NCBI RefSeq assembly: GCF_963678425.1
Contig: NZ_OY782857.1
Span: 531,001 to 595,000, forward strand
Length of the DNA: 64,000 nt
Direction: 5' to 3'
DNA from: an uncultured Bacteroides sp.
Lineage (GTDB): Bacteria; Bacteroidota; Bacteroidia; Bacteroidales; Bacteroidaceae
The position numbers and the translations under genes are program-made. Each line of letters begins with the position of its first letter. Position 1 is the stretch's first letter. A model generated the notes under the pieces. That model did not search any database, had not been told where the DNA came from, and saw nothing but the letters and a program-made list of their open reading frames with translations. Below, in pieces: positions 27,661 to 37,555 of this stretch.

Positions 27661-28128
27661 TTATATTTTCTGCTTAGTTATCTCACAAAAGCGTTTCATT
27701 TGATCAGAATTTAAATTTACATTCTTTAATTGGCTGTAATATGAACGCACCTTCTCCATTCTATCATTTGCTTTTAAAACAAATTTCTTATCTTTATATA
27801 GCTCAGGATGCTTCTTGCCTTCGTTTGATATATTAACTAGCAATTCTTTTGCTTCGCCATATTCCAACAATAATCTGTCTTCATTGGATAAACCCCTCAT
27901 CAACTTAGCCTTTTCACACATAGCATGCTCCATCTTGCTACCATATTCACTATTATGAATTGCTCCGGTATCTTGTTTCGCCACTTCTTCAAGGCTATCG
28001 CAAGTTTTATATACCTTTCCACAATGAACTTTCTGCTGATTCTTTCTATTCTCAACCTGACTTTTCTTGCATGCCATAAAACCAACAAGCAAAAAAAACA
28101 CTAAAGACAATTTTATATATTTCCTCAT
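27661..28128 (-). CDS. Small lipoprotein of unknown function in the PUL
   Basis: 155 residues with a lipoprotein signal (FFLLVGFMACKK). The mature part is charged and mostly helical (LEEVAKQDTGAIHNSEYGS, LSNEDRLLLEYGEAKELL), with four cysteines (HCGKVYKTCDSL, AMCEKAK, KRFCEITK) that might form disulfides. It looks like a small alpha-helical envelope protein. I do not recognise the family and see no carbohydrate-active motif. It lies 9 bp after GH74 and 49 bp before GH5, so it is co-transcribed with both enzymes. Confidence 0.7.
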   Translation of the reverse strand: MRKYIKLSLVFFLLVGFMACKKSQVENRKNQQKVHCGKVYKTCDSLEEVAKQDTGAIHNSEYGSKMEHAMCEKAKLMRGLSNEDRLLLEYGEAKELLVNISNEGKKHPELYKDKKFVLKANDRMEKVRSYYSQLKNVNLNSDQMKRFCEITKQKI

Positions 28129-28137
28129 ATTACTATT

Positions 28138-30561
28138 CTATTTTTTAATCAAACGAAAAGGCTTATAGCTTTTGGTTCCCTTTAAAGTCATTATATATAA
28201 TCCTGAAACAAGTTTACTCCCTATATTCAATGAAGAACCTATACCACTCTCTACAGTTTGTCCCGAGAGAGAATAAACCGTGTAACTCACTTCTTCATCA
28301 AAATTAAAACTTATACTATTATCAAAAATATAGCTGTTCGAAGAGAAACTATCCTCTGAATGATTTTCAATACCCGTACCTTCATCAGACAAGTACCCAT
28401 ATTCAATGCCACGTCCAGGAGTACTCATGTACACACGACCAAAATGATTCCAATCTCCGCAAATCATATTTCCATTACCTAATCCACCATAATTATGGTT
28501 ATCATCGTTAACACGGATCCATGTTGCTCCTTTATCTATAGAACGGAAAAGACCTTCTACTCCATCTACTTTTCCATAAATAAAGATTGTGGGATAGTTC
28601 TTGCCGATAGCCGCTTTTCCTAATGCAACAGCAGAACAAGTAACATTGGAGATTGTATTTTTTGTAGCAGTAAGCACATTGTAATTCAATAATCCGCCAC
28701 CATTCATAGGTATCCATAAATCGCCTTCGGCATAAGGATTAACAGCAATAAATGAAGAAGCACCTTTACCAATAGAACCGGCAACTACCATAGAAGGGGG
28801 CATCCCTGTTCCCATCTTATATAAATTCCCAGAACCTGAATCATAAAAATAAAATATATTATCATTTACTCCATCAGCAACAGGTTTCCCTGCAGTAATT
28901 CCACTTAATACATTTGTCCAACCCTTTCCGCTATTATAAGAAATATAAACATTGGTTGAAGCACTGGGACAATACATTACCTTTGTACCACTTGTAGAAA
29001 TAGCAACCTTTCCTTCCTTAGCTCCAGTTGTAGGCATATTAGAAACAGTCCAAGTACTTCCATCATCCGTTGAATAATAAAATGAGCTACCTACACGAAC
29101 CATAAAATTTTTCTTATTCCATGCAAAAGCCAAACCGGTTGTAGTTCCCATTGCCGGAGAATATCTATTAGATGGATATTGAGCCACATCGGTATGAATA
29201 AATCCGTCATAATCACCAACCACAGATGCAAAATTACCTCCTGGAATACTTACAAACTCAAAAGGAACGGTTTCATCAAGTCCGCTTACCACAAATTTGA
29301 CCACAACCTGAGAAGTGGTAATTAAATTATCACTCATATAAATACCATTCCCTGAAGTAATAAAGAAACGGGAAGAGTTAAATGGATCAAATGCAATAGA
29401 ACCACACCAATGAAGCGTACTCCCTTTTACCCAAGGAGAGCCGTTAGGATCAAGAATCATTTTATCCGAATTCTTATAATTGAAGAAAGTTGTCCAGGAA
29501 GTTCCTCCATTCTCTGTCAGATAAACATTATCTCCCCACAAATCAGTATTCGGAGCATCCATCCAAAACTGATTAGCCTGGAATTGCTGGCAACCGGATA
29601 CAAGCACACGGTTGTTATTCTTAGTATCAATGCTTAGTCCACAATATGGGCGACTACTGGAGGAAGGAGTTATATCTGTCCATTTAGATGTTGTTACATC
29701 ATATTTCAATACTGCACCTTTGTTATAGTTGTGAGGGCCGGGACCATCAGCACAAGTTACATAAAGCGTTTTTGCATCTTCAGTAAGTTCTGCTCTCTGC
29801 ATCATTAATCCAATGCCAGCACCCACAAAAGCGGGAAGGGCATTCCATGTAGCACCACCGTCCTTAGATACATACATAGGATTCGTAGAACTTGCCACTC
29901 CTACATATATGGTTTGAGTAGCATTTCCTTTTGTTGAAGAGTTTTTATCAAAAACAACAACACACACACCATTTTCATCAGTAGTATTGGTTGATGAAGT
30001 ACTATAAGGAAAACTTGTTACATGATTCCATAATACGCCTCGGTCTGTACTTTTCCATAAACCTTTCAATCTGCTGCCACAAAAAAGAATCTCACCCTTA
30101 TTAGGATCAACAGCCAAACGTTCGCCGGTTTGTCTTCCCATGCCATTACCATTTATAGCAAAAGGACTCTCTGTTGCACTAAAAGTTTTTCCATAATCAT
30201 CTGAACGGAGTATTGCTGAATGATTCCAATTATAAAGTCCTACCGACATATAAACACGGTTTGGTTCCTGTGGATCTATAGCTAAAGATTCTACTCCATA
30301 GTAAGCCCTGTATTCATAATCGGAGAAATCAAGCAAAGGAATCCAACTCTGTGTCTTCTCTTCCCAACGAAAAGCACCGCCCACATCTGTACGCGCATAA
30401 AATAAGTTTTTCTGGGTTGGACAGGCAATCACTGCATTTACAAAACCGCCGCCGCCAATCTTCACATTGTCCCATTTATATCCGGAAACATTTTGTGAGA
30501 AAGAAATGGCCGACCCGAGAGAAATAATTAAAAAGAGAAATATTTTTATGTTCTTTTTCAT
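28138..30561 (-). CDS. GH74 endo-xyloglucanase with a C-terminal sorting-type domain
   Basis: About 807 residues from MKKNIKIFLFLIISLGSAISFSQ, a Sec signal peptide. The body is a double seven-bladed beta-propeller of GH74 type, with VGGGGFVNAVIACP-like entry (KIGGGGFVNAVIACP), the conserved YARTDVGGAFRW that carries the catalytic Asp, repeated W(T/N)xL and SxDxGxTW blades (KSTDRGVLWNHV, VSKDGGATWNAL, RSIDKGATWIRV). GH74 enzymes cut the glucan backbone of xyloglucan. The last ~70 residues (SYTVYSLSGQTVESG, SGLYIMTLKG, KPFRLIKK) have the shape of a type IX secretion sorting domain, unusual for a Sus-type PUL enzyme in gut Bacteroides. It has its own promoter and is preceded by a terminator. Confidence 0.92.
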   Translation of the reverse strand: MKKNIKIFLFLIISLGSAISFSQNVSGYKWDNVKIGGGGFVNAVIACPTQKNLFYARTDVGGAFRWEEKTQSWIPLLDFSDYEYRAYYGVESLAIDPQEPNRVYMSVGLYNWNHSAILRSDDYGKTFSATESPFAINGNGMGRQTGERLAVDPNKGEILFCGSRLKGLWKSTDRGVLWNHVTSFPYSTSSTNTTDENGVCVVVFDKNSSTKGNATQTIYVGVASSTNPMYVSKDGGATWNALPAFVGAGIGLMMQRAELTEDAKTLYVTCADGPGPHNYNKGAVLKYDVTTSKWTDITPSSSSRPYCGLSIDTKNNNRVLVSGCQQFQANQFWMDAPNTDLWGDNVYLTENGGTSWTTFFNYKNSDKMILDPNGSPWVKGSTLHWCGSIAFDPFNSSRFFITSGNGIYMSDNLITTSQVVVKFVVSGLDETVPFEFVSIPGGNFASVVGDYDGFIHTDVAQYPSNRYSPAMGTTTGLAFAWNKKNFMVRVGSSFYYSTDDGSTWTVSNMPTTGAKEGKVAISTSGTKVMYCPSASTNVYISYNSGKGWTNVLSGITAGKPVADGVNDNIFYFYDSGSGNLYKMGTGMPPSMVVAGSIGKGASSFIAVNPYAEGDLWIPMNGGGLLNYNVLTATKNTISNVTCSAVALGKAAIGKNYPTIFIYGKVDGVEGLFRSIDKGATWIRVNDDNHNYGGLGNGNMICGDWNHFGRVYMSTPGRGIEYGYLSDEGTGIENHSEDSFSSNSYIFDNSISFNFDEEVSYTVYSLSGQTVESGIGSSLNIGSKLVSGLYIMTLKGTKSYKPFRLIKK

Positions 30562-30585
30562 AGGATAAGATGATTGATGATGAAG

Positions 30586-30593
30586 CAAAAGTA
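30586..30593 (-). promoter_or_regulatory. Promoter -7 box of GH74
   Basis: The minus strand reads TACTTTTG, 24 bp upstream of the GH74 start and downstream of the terminator at 30664-30697. Confidence 0.5.
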
Positions 30594-30657
30594 ATGCTTT
30601 TATAACCAAGAATAGATACAATATGTTACAGAGAAATACATAGAATGTTTTCAACAT

Positions 30658-30697
30658 ATAAAAAAACATCCCGAATCATTAAAGGTCCGGGATGTTT
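30658..30697 (-). terminator. Terminator between the surface-binding protein and GH74 genes
   Basis: AACATCCCG (30665-30673) pairs with CGGGATGTT (30688-30696); on the minus strand a T run follows. It splits the PUL into a binding/import unit and an enzyme unit. Confidence 0.85.
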
Positions 30698-30714
30698 CTA
30701 TCTAAATTAAATCA

Positions 30715-32649
30715 TTATTCTGATACTATAAAGTGATAAACCATACGTTCACCGGCAGCCCCACCGGAAACTACTTTTGATTGCTTACCAAACCAGATTC
30801 CAGAAACCTTTCCGGATTGATTGTATTCCCATTTGTACAATTCCCAGAAATTGGATGCAGGTAACTTATCATTTGTTGAGCTAATGCCATCCTTAACCTC
30901 AACATTAGTATTAAAGTTACAATTAACCCATCCACCTTCTACTCCAGTCATTTCAAAGTTTATGGTAATTCCATCAAAAACAATCAGATTCTCACCATCA
31001 GCCTTATCACCGGAGATTATTCTAAATGTTCCGCTTTGATCTACACCCTTATTATCTGTATACTTAACTGTTCCATCATTAGAGAATTTCAAAGCAACCT
31101 TTGCCACAGCATTTAAGTTGGTCTCAGAGCCAGTCCAATTGGTCCATGCAGGAATAGGCGTTGTAAAGTCAAAGTCTTTTGATGCATTACGTGCCCAGGT
31201 AAATGGAGTTTCAGTAGAAACTTTATAATTCAGTGTAGAAGAATTAGTCAACAGTTTTCTGAGTTCTTTAGCTGCATCAACCGTGGTGGTGCCAGAACCC
31301 AATACCAAATGGAATACCTGATATTCTTTCTTCACAGGATCTGATGAACGGTTACCTAACCACATTTCAATAATATTACCCAAAGCATCCGTTTTTGTCT
31401 TGACAATCTTTAATTTATTTTCTGAAGTAGTGGCAAAACTTACCCAACCGGAAATAGGGAAACTTATAGCATTAGAGAAAGTAATTACATTCTCACTATT
31501 TACCTGATAAGTTCCTTCAAGCTCTGAATCTCCTGCAGTAATATTATATTTACCACCTTCTGCTCCTGTAGAAGTAAAAGTGAATTTTATACCGGAAATA
31601 GCATCAGCATCATAAGGAGCCCAGCCTGTTGCCTTATAATCTTCAGGAGTTTTCCATCCGTTTAACAAGCTACCATTCAAATCCGACCAATCGTACGGTG
31701 ATTGAGTAGAAATTATCCAGGTTTTAGAATTAGATGTTGTCATTATTTGATTAGGATCACCTCCAATATTTGGTGTAGGATCTGGTTGATCTTCAGGAAC
31801 ATAAGCATCTGCATAATCTTTAGATACATAGTTCCAGATATACCACCATGCTCCTTCGCTATTTGTACGCATAACAGCAATACGAAGTTGATTATCGGTT
31901 AGTTTAAGAATTTTTAAGTCCTTGTTCCAGTTAGCTGCATTAGCAATAAAGTTATCAGCTCTCAAAATATAAGCATCAGTAGTAGTCAAAGTATGACTTT
32001 CAGCATTCAAAAAGAAAGTTCCTACTTCATCTTTACCGCCTTCGTTTATTTTATGTGTAGTCATTATAGCACCACCTTTTAAGCTAAAAGTCATTGTGCT
32101 TCCCCAACCCATATTAGCATCAGTACTACCATTGGCATTACCATTTGGTTCCCAATTCGGCGTAAAATTATTGTATTCTACCACTGTAGTAGGATCAGCA
32201 TATGACATAGCTCCTGGAGCCATACCATATTTACCATTATCAGCAATCCATACCTTTTCTTTTCCAACACCACCTGTTAAAGATGTCCAAAGGGGATCGT
32301 TTACATAACTCAAATTATTCTGAGCTATATTCAACGTTACCGTATCACCAAAAACAACTCCACCACCGGACTCAACGCCATAAAGGAATTTATAATCCCC
32401 CTTAAAGGCAATCTTTACAGAGTCCGTCATTCTTAAAGAGCGCCCAGAAGGAGTAATCCAGATAGGAGAAACACCTGACGTTAAACTTTTCAGGACAATC
32501 ATATTAGGATCCGAAGCACTAGGTGTTATTGAATATTTCAAATCACTCTTCGACAAAACGGAACCCATAGAATAATCATCTGGCTGACAAGATGTAAAAG
32601 CTATTAATAACACAGCCAGAAAAGATAGTATTTTAATTTTTTTATTCAT
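30715..32649 (-). CDS. Surface glycan-binding lipoprotein in the SusE/SGBP-B position
   Basis: 644 residues with a lipoprotein signal (LLIAFTSCQPDD). The mature protein is beta-rich with repeated motifs: PSGRSLRMTDSVKIAFKGDYKFLYG near residue 70 resembles the PKD-like start of Bacteroidetes SGBPs. Two later domains share a pattern of TxSxKTWxxxxxxPxxW then KFTFxxxGxxxKYN (about 305-450 and 470-640: ITFSNAISFPISGWVSFA versus IVFDGITINFEMTGVEGGW), indicating an internal duplication. Aromatic-rich loops could bind beta-glucan. Position directly after SusD fits the second surface glycan-binding protein of a PUL. No catalytic motif. Confidence 0.82.
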   Translation of the reverse strand: MNKKIKILSFLAVLLIAFTSCQPDDYSMGSVLSKSDLKYSITPSASDPNMIVLKSLTSGVSPIWITPSGRSLRMTDSVKIAFKGDYKFLYGVESGGGVVFGDTVTLNIAQNNLSYVNDPLWTSLTGGVGKEKVWIADNGKYGMAPGAMSYADPTTVVEYNNFTPNWEPNGNANGSTDANMGWGSTMTFSLKGGAIMTTHKINEGGKDEVGTFFLNAESHTLTTTDAYILRADNFIANAANWNKDLKILKLTDNQLRIAVMRTNSEGAWWYIWNYVSKDYADAYVPEDQPDPTPNIGGDPNQIMTTSNSKTWIISTQSPYDWSDLNGSLLNGWKTPEDYKATGWAPYDADAISGIKFTFTSTGAEGGKYNITAGDSELEGTYQVNSENVITFSNAISFPISGWVSFATTSENKLKIVKTKTDALGNIIEMWLGNRSSDPVKKEYQVFHLVLGSGTTTVDAAKELRKLLTNSSTLNYKVSTETPFTWARNASKDFDFTTPIPAWTNWTGSETNLNAVAKVALKFSNDGTVKYTDNKGVDQSGTFRIISGDKADGENLIVFDGITINFEMTGVEGGWVNCNFNTNVEVKDGISSTNDKLPASNFWELYKWEYNQSGKVSGIWFGKQSKVVSGGAAGERMVYHFIVSE

Positions 32650-32668
32650 AATCTTTCGTTTTATATAG

Positions 32669-34363
32669 TTATTCCCAACCTTTATTTTGTTTCAACAAGT
32701 TATTACTCAAAGTAATCTGAGTATTCGGAATCTGTTGAAGACCCTCAGTTGCACGAATTGATGCCGCAGAAACAGAAAGCACTTCTTTTTGACCTGCTGT
32801 TTTAACTTCAACTCCGTTTTCTGCTTGTTCAATTGTAGTAGCAGCTGTTTCTATACCCTGACGCAATAAATCCCAATAACGAAATCCTTCAAATGCAAAT
32901 TCTAACATTCTTTCCTTCATTATATTCTCTTTATTGACTGTTCTTATTGGAGCTGTTTTAGGATAATAAGCACGATTTCTTACTTGATTAAAATAATCCT
33001 GAGCACTTGCACTACCAAGCTCCGCAGCCATTAACAATACATCTGCATAACGGATTGAAAAATAATCCTGGAATTGACATATCATAAAGCTGGTATTAGT
33101 ATTAGGGCAAACATAAGCTGCATAACTTGTTCCATCCGGATTACTTAGCGGAGTGTATTTTTTATTCATGTATCCTGTGTAATCCTGCATATCTTCAATA
33201 TGCTTAGCTAACTTAAAAATACCAGTTCCAGGTAATTCTTTTTCAACACTAATGATAGATAAGTCTTTTCTAGGATCGGTACCAAATGCTTCTACCAATT
33301 TAGGATTAACTGTAGCGCCACCCCATCCTTGTCCATAAGGATAACCGGCATTTTCACCACGAACACCTATTTGAACTAACCATTTATTAGAACCTATATT
33401 CTTATCCCAATAAGCTGTATTATTATATTTTATGGCAAAAACAATTTCAGAATTACCTTCACCAGCATAAGTACCAGGAGCAAGGATATCTTGTCCAGAC
33501 TTTCCTCCTTTTTTCAATGTTTTATATGAGGTAGAAAGCCATAGGTTTTTATATTCAGGAACTAAGCTAAAGCCTCCATTTGTAATTACATCTTCTAATC
33601 CGGCAAGAACTTGTTGTTTAGTAATTACTCCATCATTTGATGGAAGGGTTTCTTTATTATAATAACCTGTATAAAATAAGAATACCCGAGCTAAAAGAGA
33701 CTTTGCTGCCCAACTGGTTGCATGTCCATCATTATCTGTAGCCCAGCTTCCACTCCAAGATTCACTATTCATTTTATCAGCCGCAAACTTTAAATCACTA
33801 GCTATTACCTTGTATACATCATCAGCTTTGGCTTGAGGTTCATTAGCATCAGTAGGTTCTAGTTTCAATGGAATGTTACCCCATAGTCTTACCATATCAA
33901 AATAAGTATAAGCACGCAAGAATCTGGTTTCTCCTTCTATTCTTTTACGAGCAACAGTGTCAACACTTGCCTTATCTAACTTTGACAAGAGTTTATTATA
34001 CCTATAAATTGCTTTATAATAACTAATCCAAGTATTATTAAATTGATTTACGTTACCAGCATCAGTCAATATATTAAAATTATTCAGCATTTTATAAGCT
34101 TTACCATCACCTTTACCTGTACCTCCAAAACAATCGTCAGACATAATTTCTGAAGCTATAGGAAATGCAACTCCATCATCCCAAATAGTTCTAAGAGCAT
34201 CATAACATCCAACAAGCGCTCTATTAAAATCTTTTTCATTCAAATAAAAGTTATCTTCTGTCACATCTGTTATGGGATCTGAATTCAGAAAATTATCCGA
34301 GCAGGAAATAAATCCTAATAATCCTACTGCTAAAACTGCCGATTTAAATATATTCGTTTTCAT
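32669..34363 (-). CDS. SusD/RagB-family outer-membrane lipoprotein
   Basis: About 564 residues from MKTNIFKSAVLAVGLLGFISC, a lipoprotein signal. SusD-type proteins sit as lids on SusC transporters and bind oligosaccharides. The N-terminal hallmark FLNSDPITDVTEDNFYLNEKDFNRALVGCYDALR is present, TPR helices follow (YKAIYRYNKLLSKL, EGETRFLRAYTYFDMVRLWGNIPL), and the C-terminal RYADVLLMAAE and MKERMLEFAFEGFRYWDLLR are the family signature. It follows susC by 7 bp. Ligand cannot be read from sequence, but the GH5/GH74 context suggests xyloglucan or other beta-glucan oligosaccharides. Confidence 0.96.
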   Translation of the reverse strand: MKTNIFKSAVLAVGLLGFISCSDNFLNSDPITDVTEDNFYLNEKDFNRALVGCYDALRTIWDDGVAFPIASEIMSDDCFGGTGKGDGKAYKMLNNFNILTDAGNVNQFNNTWISYYKAIYRYNKLLSKLDKASVDTVARKRIEGETRFLRAYTYFDMVRLWGNIPLKLEPTDANEPQAKADDVYKVIASDLKFAADKMNSESWSGSWATDNDGHATSWAAKSLLARVFLFYTGYYNKETLPSNDGVITKQQVLAGLEDVITNGGFSLVPEYKNLWLSTSYKTLKKGGKSGQDILAPGTYAGEGNSEIVFAIKYNNTAYWDKNIGSNKWLVQIGVRGENAGYPYGQGWGGATVNPKLVEAFGTDPRKDLSIISVEKELPGTGIFKLAKHIEDMQDYTGYMNKKYTPLSNPDGTSYAAYVCPNTNTSFMICQFQDYFSIRYADVLLMAAELGSASAQDYFNQVRNRAYYPKTAPIRTVNKENIMKERMLEFAFEGFRYWDLLRQGIETAATTIEQAENGVEVKTAGQKEVLSVSAASIRATEGLQQIPNTQITLSNNLLKQNKGWE

Positions 34364-34370
34364 TTTATTA

Positions 34371-37300
34371 TCAGAATTTAATGTTAACACCAACTAAATA
34401 AGACTTTGAACGAGGATAAAGACCAACATCAATACCTGAACCAAAATCATCATCTCCCCAACCAACTTCGGGGTCCATTCCATCATATTTGGTAAAAGTG
34501 AAAGCATTTTGAACTTGTGCATATAATCTAAGTTGGCTAATACATTTCAATTTAATCAATTTAGAGAAATCGTAGCCTAATGTTATATTTGAAATACGAA
34601 GAAAATCGCCATCCTGCATATATAGATCAGAGAACTGCCAGTTCACATTTGTTTCTGTAACACGAGGCATTCTGTTTGAAGTTCCTTCTCCATGCCATCT
34701 TGAAAGAATTGCTTTTGTATAATTTTGTTTAGAATCTACAACATTACGATAAGACTGTACAATTTTGTTTCCTGCAACTCCATTAGCATTAACAGAAAAA
34801 TCAAAGTTCTTGTATTCTAAAGAAAGATTAAAACCATAAGTATAATCTGGAGTTGGATGTCCTAAATCAACTTTATCAGAGTTACCAATAGTTCCATCGC
34901 CATTAACATCTACATAACGAACATCTCCCGGTACTGCATTAGGCTGAATAACTACACCTTTAGAATTCTTATAAGATTGAACTTCAGCTTCATTCTGGAA
35001 AATTCCATTTGTCTTCCATCCCCAGAAATAACCTATATCATGACCATTCTCTGCACGATAAAACTCTGTTGAGTTATTGTATAATATATTGGCTTTACCA
35101 TGAATAATACCGTCTTCTGTAGGAATATTACCTACTTTATTCTTGTTATAAGCAATGTTTTCACCTAAAGAATATTTTAATCCGCCAATATTATCATTCC
35201 AATTTAAAGCTAATTCCAAACCAGTATTCTTTACATCACCACCATTTATTGTTTTAGTAGAAATACCTGTTGTTGCCAAAACTGGAACAGAAACTAACCA
35301 ATCTTTAGTTGTCTTTCTATACCAATCAATATTCACAGATAATCTATTTCTAAATAAAAGTGCATCAAAACCAAAGTTAAGCTGTTCAGATGTTTCCCAT
35401 TTAAGATCTGGATTACCTAATGTATTTGGATAATAACCTATTTGATTATAAGCAGTTCCTTCCTGAGTACCATAATTATAAACTGCATTATCTGTTTTTA
35501 TCAAAGCTAGATATTTGTAATCACCGATATTCTGATTACCTACTTGTCCCCAACTAGCTCTAAGTTTTAAAAAATCGAGCCAATTTTTAGTTCCTTTCAG
35601 GAAGTCTTCATTCGAAATTGTCCAACCAGCAGAAATAGAAGGAAATAATCCCTGACGCTTACCACTTGCAAATCTAGAAGAACCATCAGAGCGAACAGTA
35701 GCATTAACCATATAAGTCTCTTTATAGTTATAGCCTAAACGACCAAAATAAGAAACAAGAGATGTCTCAGCCTGAGGTGCACCACCATACATACTTTTTG
35801 TTACTGAATTATTTTCTGCATTATCTAACCATGCATACTTTATTCCTGGAGTACGAAGATCTGTATTATTTCCCCAAAGTCCTTGCCCTTGATACTTACG
35901 TGCCGACTGACCTACCATAGCATCAATAGAATGTTGATCAATGTCAAAATGATAACTCAATATATTATCAATACTGTAAGCAAAGCCTTTATTCATTGAT
36001 TGGGATACTTTTGTAACACTGTGCTGCGTGTCAGTAACACTAAATTTATAAGTTGGAGTATATTTACGTTCATCATCAGAATAATAATCAAAACCTAAAG
36101 TTGTTTTGAATTTCAAATTCTTTATAATCTGTAATTCAGCATATACATCTGCAATTAATTTCTGATTATTTTTTTTACTCTGATTACCTAACATCATAGC
36201 TCCATAAGGATTGCCTTCCTGATTATTCCACAATGATTCAGAATTATCCCAATAGTTACCTTTAGTATCATAAACAGGAACAAATGGACTCATTCCAAAA
36301 GCGCCCCGTAAACTATTTCCATATTGGTTGCCATCAGCTACACCACGACTATTAGTAAATGCAAAAGTCATGTGTTGGCCAACCTTTAATACATCTTTAT
36401 AAAGTTTATGTTCTGTATTTACTCTAAATCCATATCTTCTGTAATTAGAAACTTCAGGTCCACCTACAATACCTTCTTGACCTGTGTATGAAAGAGACAA
36501 AGAATAAATTGATGTATCACTTCCTCCTTGTACTCCTAAAACATAATTTTGAGAAACGGCATCATTTACAAGCATCTGATCAATCCAATCAGTATCAGTC
36601 TTACCTAAATTATAAGAACTCCAATCAAATGGTAGTTTTTTTTCATTAACAGCTTGTTCATCCATTATTAACTTATACTCACTTGCATTCAACATTCCAA
36701 CTTTACGAGAAGCTTGCTGAGTACCATAATATGCATCCATTGAAACTTGTGCTTTTCCTTTCTTACCTGATTTAGTTGTGATCAAAACAACGCCATTTGC
36801 TGATTGAGAACCATAAATTGCTGCCGATGCAGCATCCTTTAATACATCAACACTTTCTATATCTGAATTATTAAGATAAGTAATATCGCCAGTCTGGATA
36901 CCATCCACTATATAAAGTGGATCAGAGTTACCTACAGTACCTAAACCACGAACTGTAACCTTCATTCCTTTTCCCGGTTGTCCAGATTTTGAAGTTATAT
37001 TCACACCAGGAGTTTTGCCTTGTAATGCTTGCAGTGCACTCGTTGTATTCATCTTAGAAAGTTCGTCACCCTTGACCTGAAGTGTGGCTCCTGTATTCAG
37101 TTTCTTTTTCTGAACACCATAACCGATAACAACAACTTCCTCTAAAGAATGCGCATCTTCTTTCATTATTGCATTGATAACTCTCTTTCCGGAAATAGGT
37201 ATTTCCTGTTTTACAAAACCGATATAAGTAAATACAAGAGTGGAACCGCTCTTTACATTTAAGGAGTATTTACCGTCCATATCGGTCATTGTTCCTATTG

Positions 37301-37496
37301 ACGTTCCTTTTACAATAACACTCACACCTATCAAGGGCTGATTATCTGAAGCAGATATCACAACTCCTGAAACAATTTTGTTGTCTTGAAGAGGATTAGC
37401 TTGGAGGTTACTGATTGCAGGCAAGAGGAAAAGTAATGCCATTGCAAATCTACATAAATGAACATTTATGCATTTTTCAATAAATGTTTTTCTCAT
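34371..37496 (-). CDS. SusC/RagA-family TonB-dependent outer-membrane transporter
   Basis: About 1041 residues from MRKTFIEKCINVHLCRF, with a signal peptide ending near ANPLQD. The first mature domain is a carboxypeptidase-like Ig module (IVSGVVISASDNQPLIGVSV, GTSIGTMTDMDGKYSL), followed by the TonB-box-like EEVVVIGYGVQKK and the plug (ALQGKTPGVNITSKSGQPG, VRGLGTVGNSDPLYIVDG, VLKDAASAAIYGSQSANGVVLITTK). The remainder is a long barrel ending SYLVGVNIKF. It imports oligosaccharides across the outer membrane with TonB energy together with SusD. An earlier ATG at 37550 lies within the promoter and is rejected. No anti-sigma or hybrid two-component regulator is adjacent. Confidence 0.97.
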   Translation of the reverse strand: MRKTFIEKCINVHLCRFAMALLFLLPAISNLQANPLQDNKIVSGVVISASDNQPLIGVSVIVKGTSIGTMTDMDGKYSLNVKSGSTLVFTYIGFVKQEIPISGKRVINAIMKEDAHSLEEVVVIGYGVQKKKLNTGATLQVKGDELSKMNTTSALQALQGKTPGVNITSKSGQPGKGMKVTVRGLGTVGNSDPLYIVDGIQTGDITYLNNSDIESVDVLKDAASAAIYGSQSANGVVLITTKSGKKGKAQVSMDAYYGTQQASRKVGMLNASEYKLIMDEQAVNEKKLPFDWSSYNLGKTDTDWIDQMLVNDAVSQNYVLGVQGGSDTSIYSLSLSYTGQEGIVGGPEVSNYRRYGFRVNTEHKLYKDVLKVGQHMTFAFTNSRGVADGNQYGNSLRGAFGMSPFVPVYDTKGNYWDNSESLWNNQEGNPYGAMMLGNQSKKNNQKLIADVYAELQIIKNLKFKTTLGFDYYSDDERKYTPTYKFSVTDTQHSVTKVSQSMNKGFAYSIDNILSYHFDIDQHSIDAMVGQSARKYQGQGLWGNNTDLRTPGIKYAWLDNAENNSVTKSMYGGAPQAETSLVSYFGRLGYNYKETYMVNATVRSDGSSRFASGKRQGLFPSISAGWTISNEDFLKGTKNWLDFLKLRASWGQVGNQNIGDYKYLALIKTDNAVYNYGTQEGTAYNQIGYYPNTLGNPDLKWETSEQLNFGFDALLFRNRLSVNIDWYRKTTKDWLVSVPVLATTGISTKTINGGDVKNTGLELALNWNDNIGGLKYSLGENIAYNKNKVGNIPTEDGIIHGKANILYNNSTEFYRAENGHDIGYFWGWKTNGIFQNEAEVQSYKNSKGVVIQPNAVPGDVRYVDVNGDGTIGNSDKVDLGHPTPDYTYGFNLSLEYKNFDFSVNANGVAGNKIVQSYRNVVDSKQNYTKAILSRWHGEGTSNRMPRVTETNVNWQFSDLYMQDGDFLRISNITLGYDFSKLIKLKCISQLRLYAQVQNAFTFTKYDGMDPEVGWGDDDFGSGIDVGLYPRSKSYLVGVNIKF

Positions 37497-37547
37497 GGTA
37501 CATTGTTTATTGGTTAATTTTCTTATTCTGGCTTTATAAACCGGAAG

Positions 37548-37555
37548 CAAACTTA
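37548..37555 (-). promoter_or_regulatory. Promoter -7 box of the susCD unit
   Basis: The minus strand reads TAAGTTTG, 52 bp before the susC start. No good -33 box is seen, as expected for a promoter that needs an activator. Confidence 0.5.
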
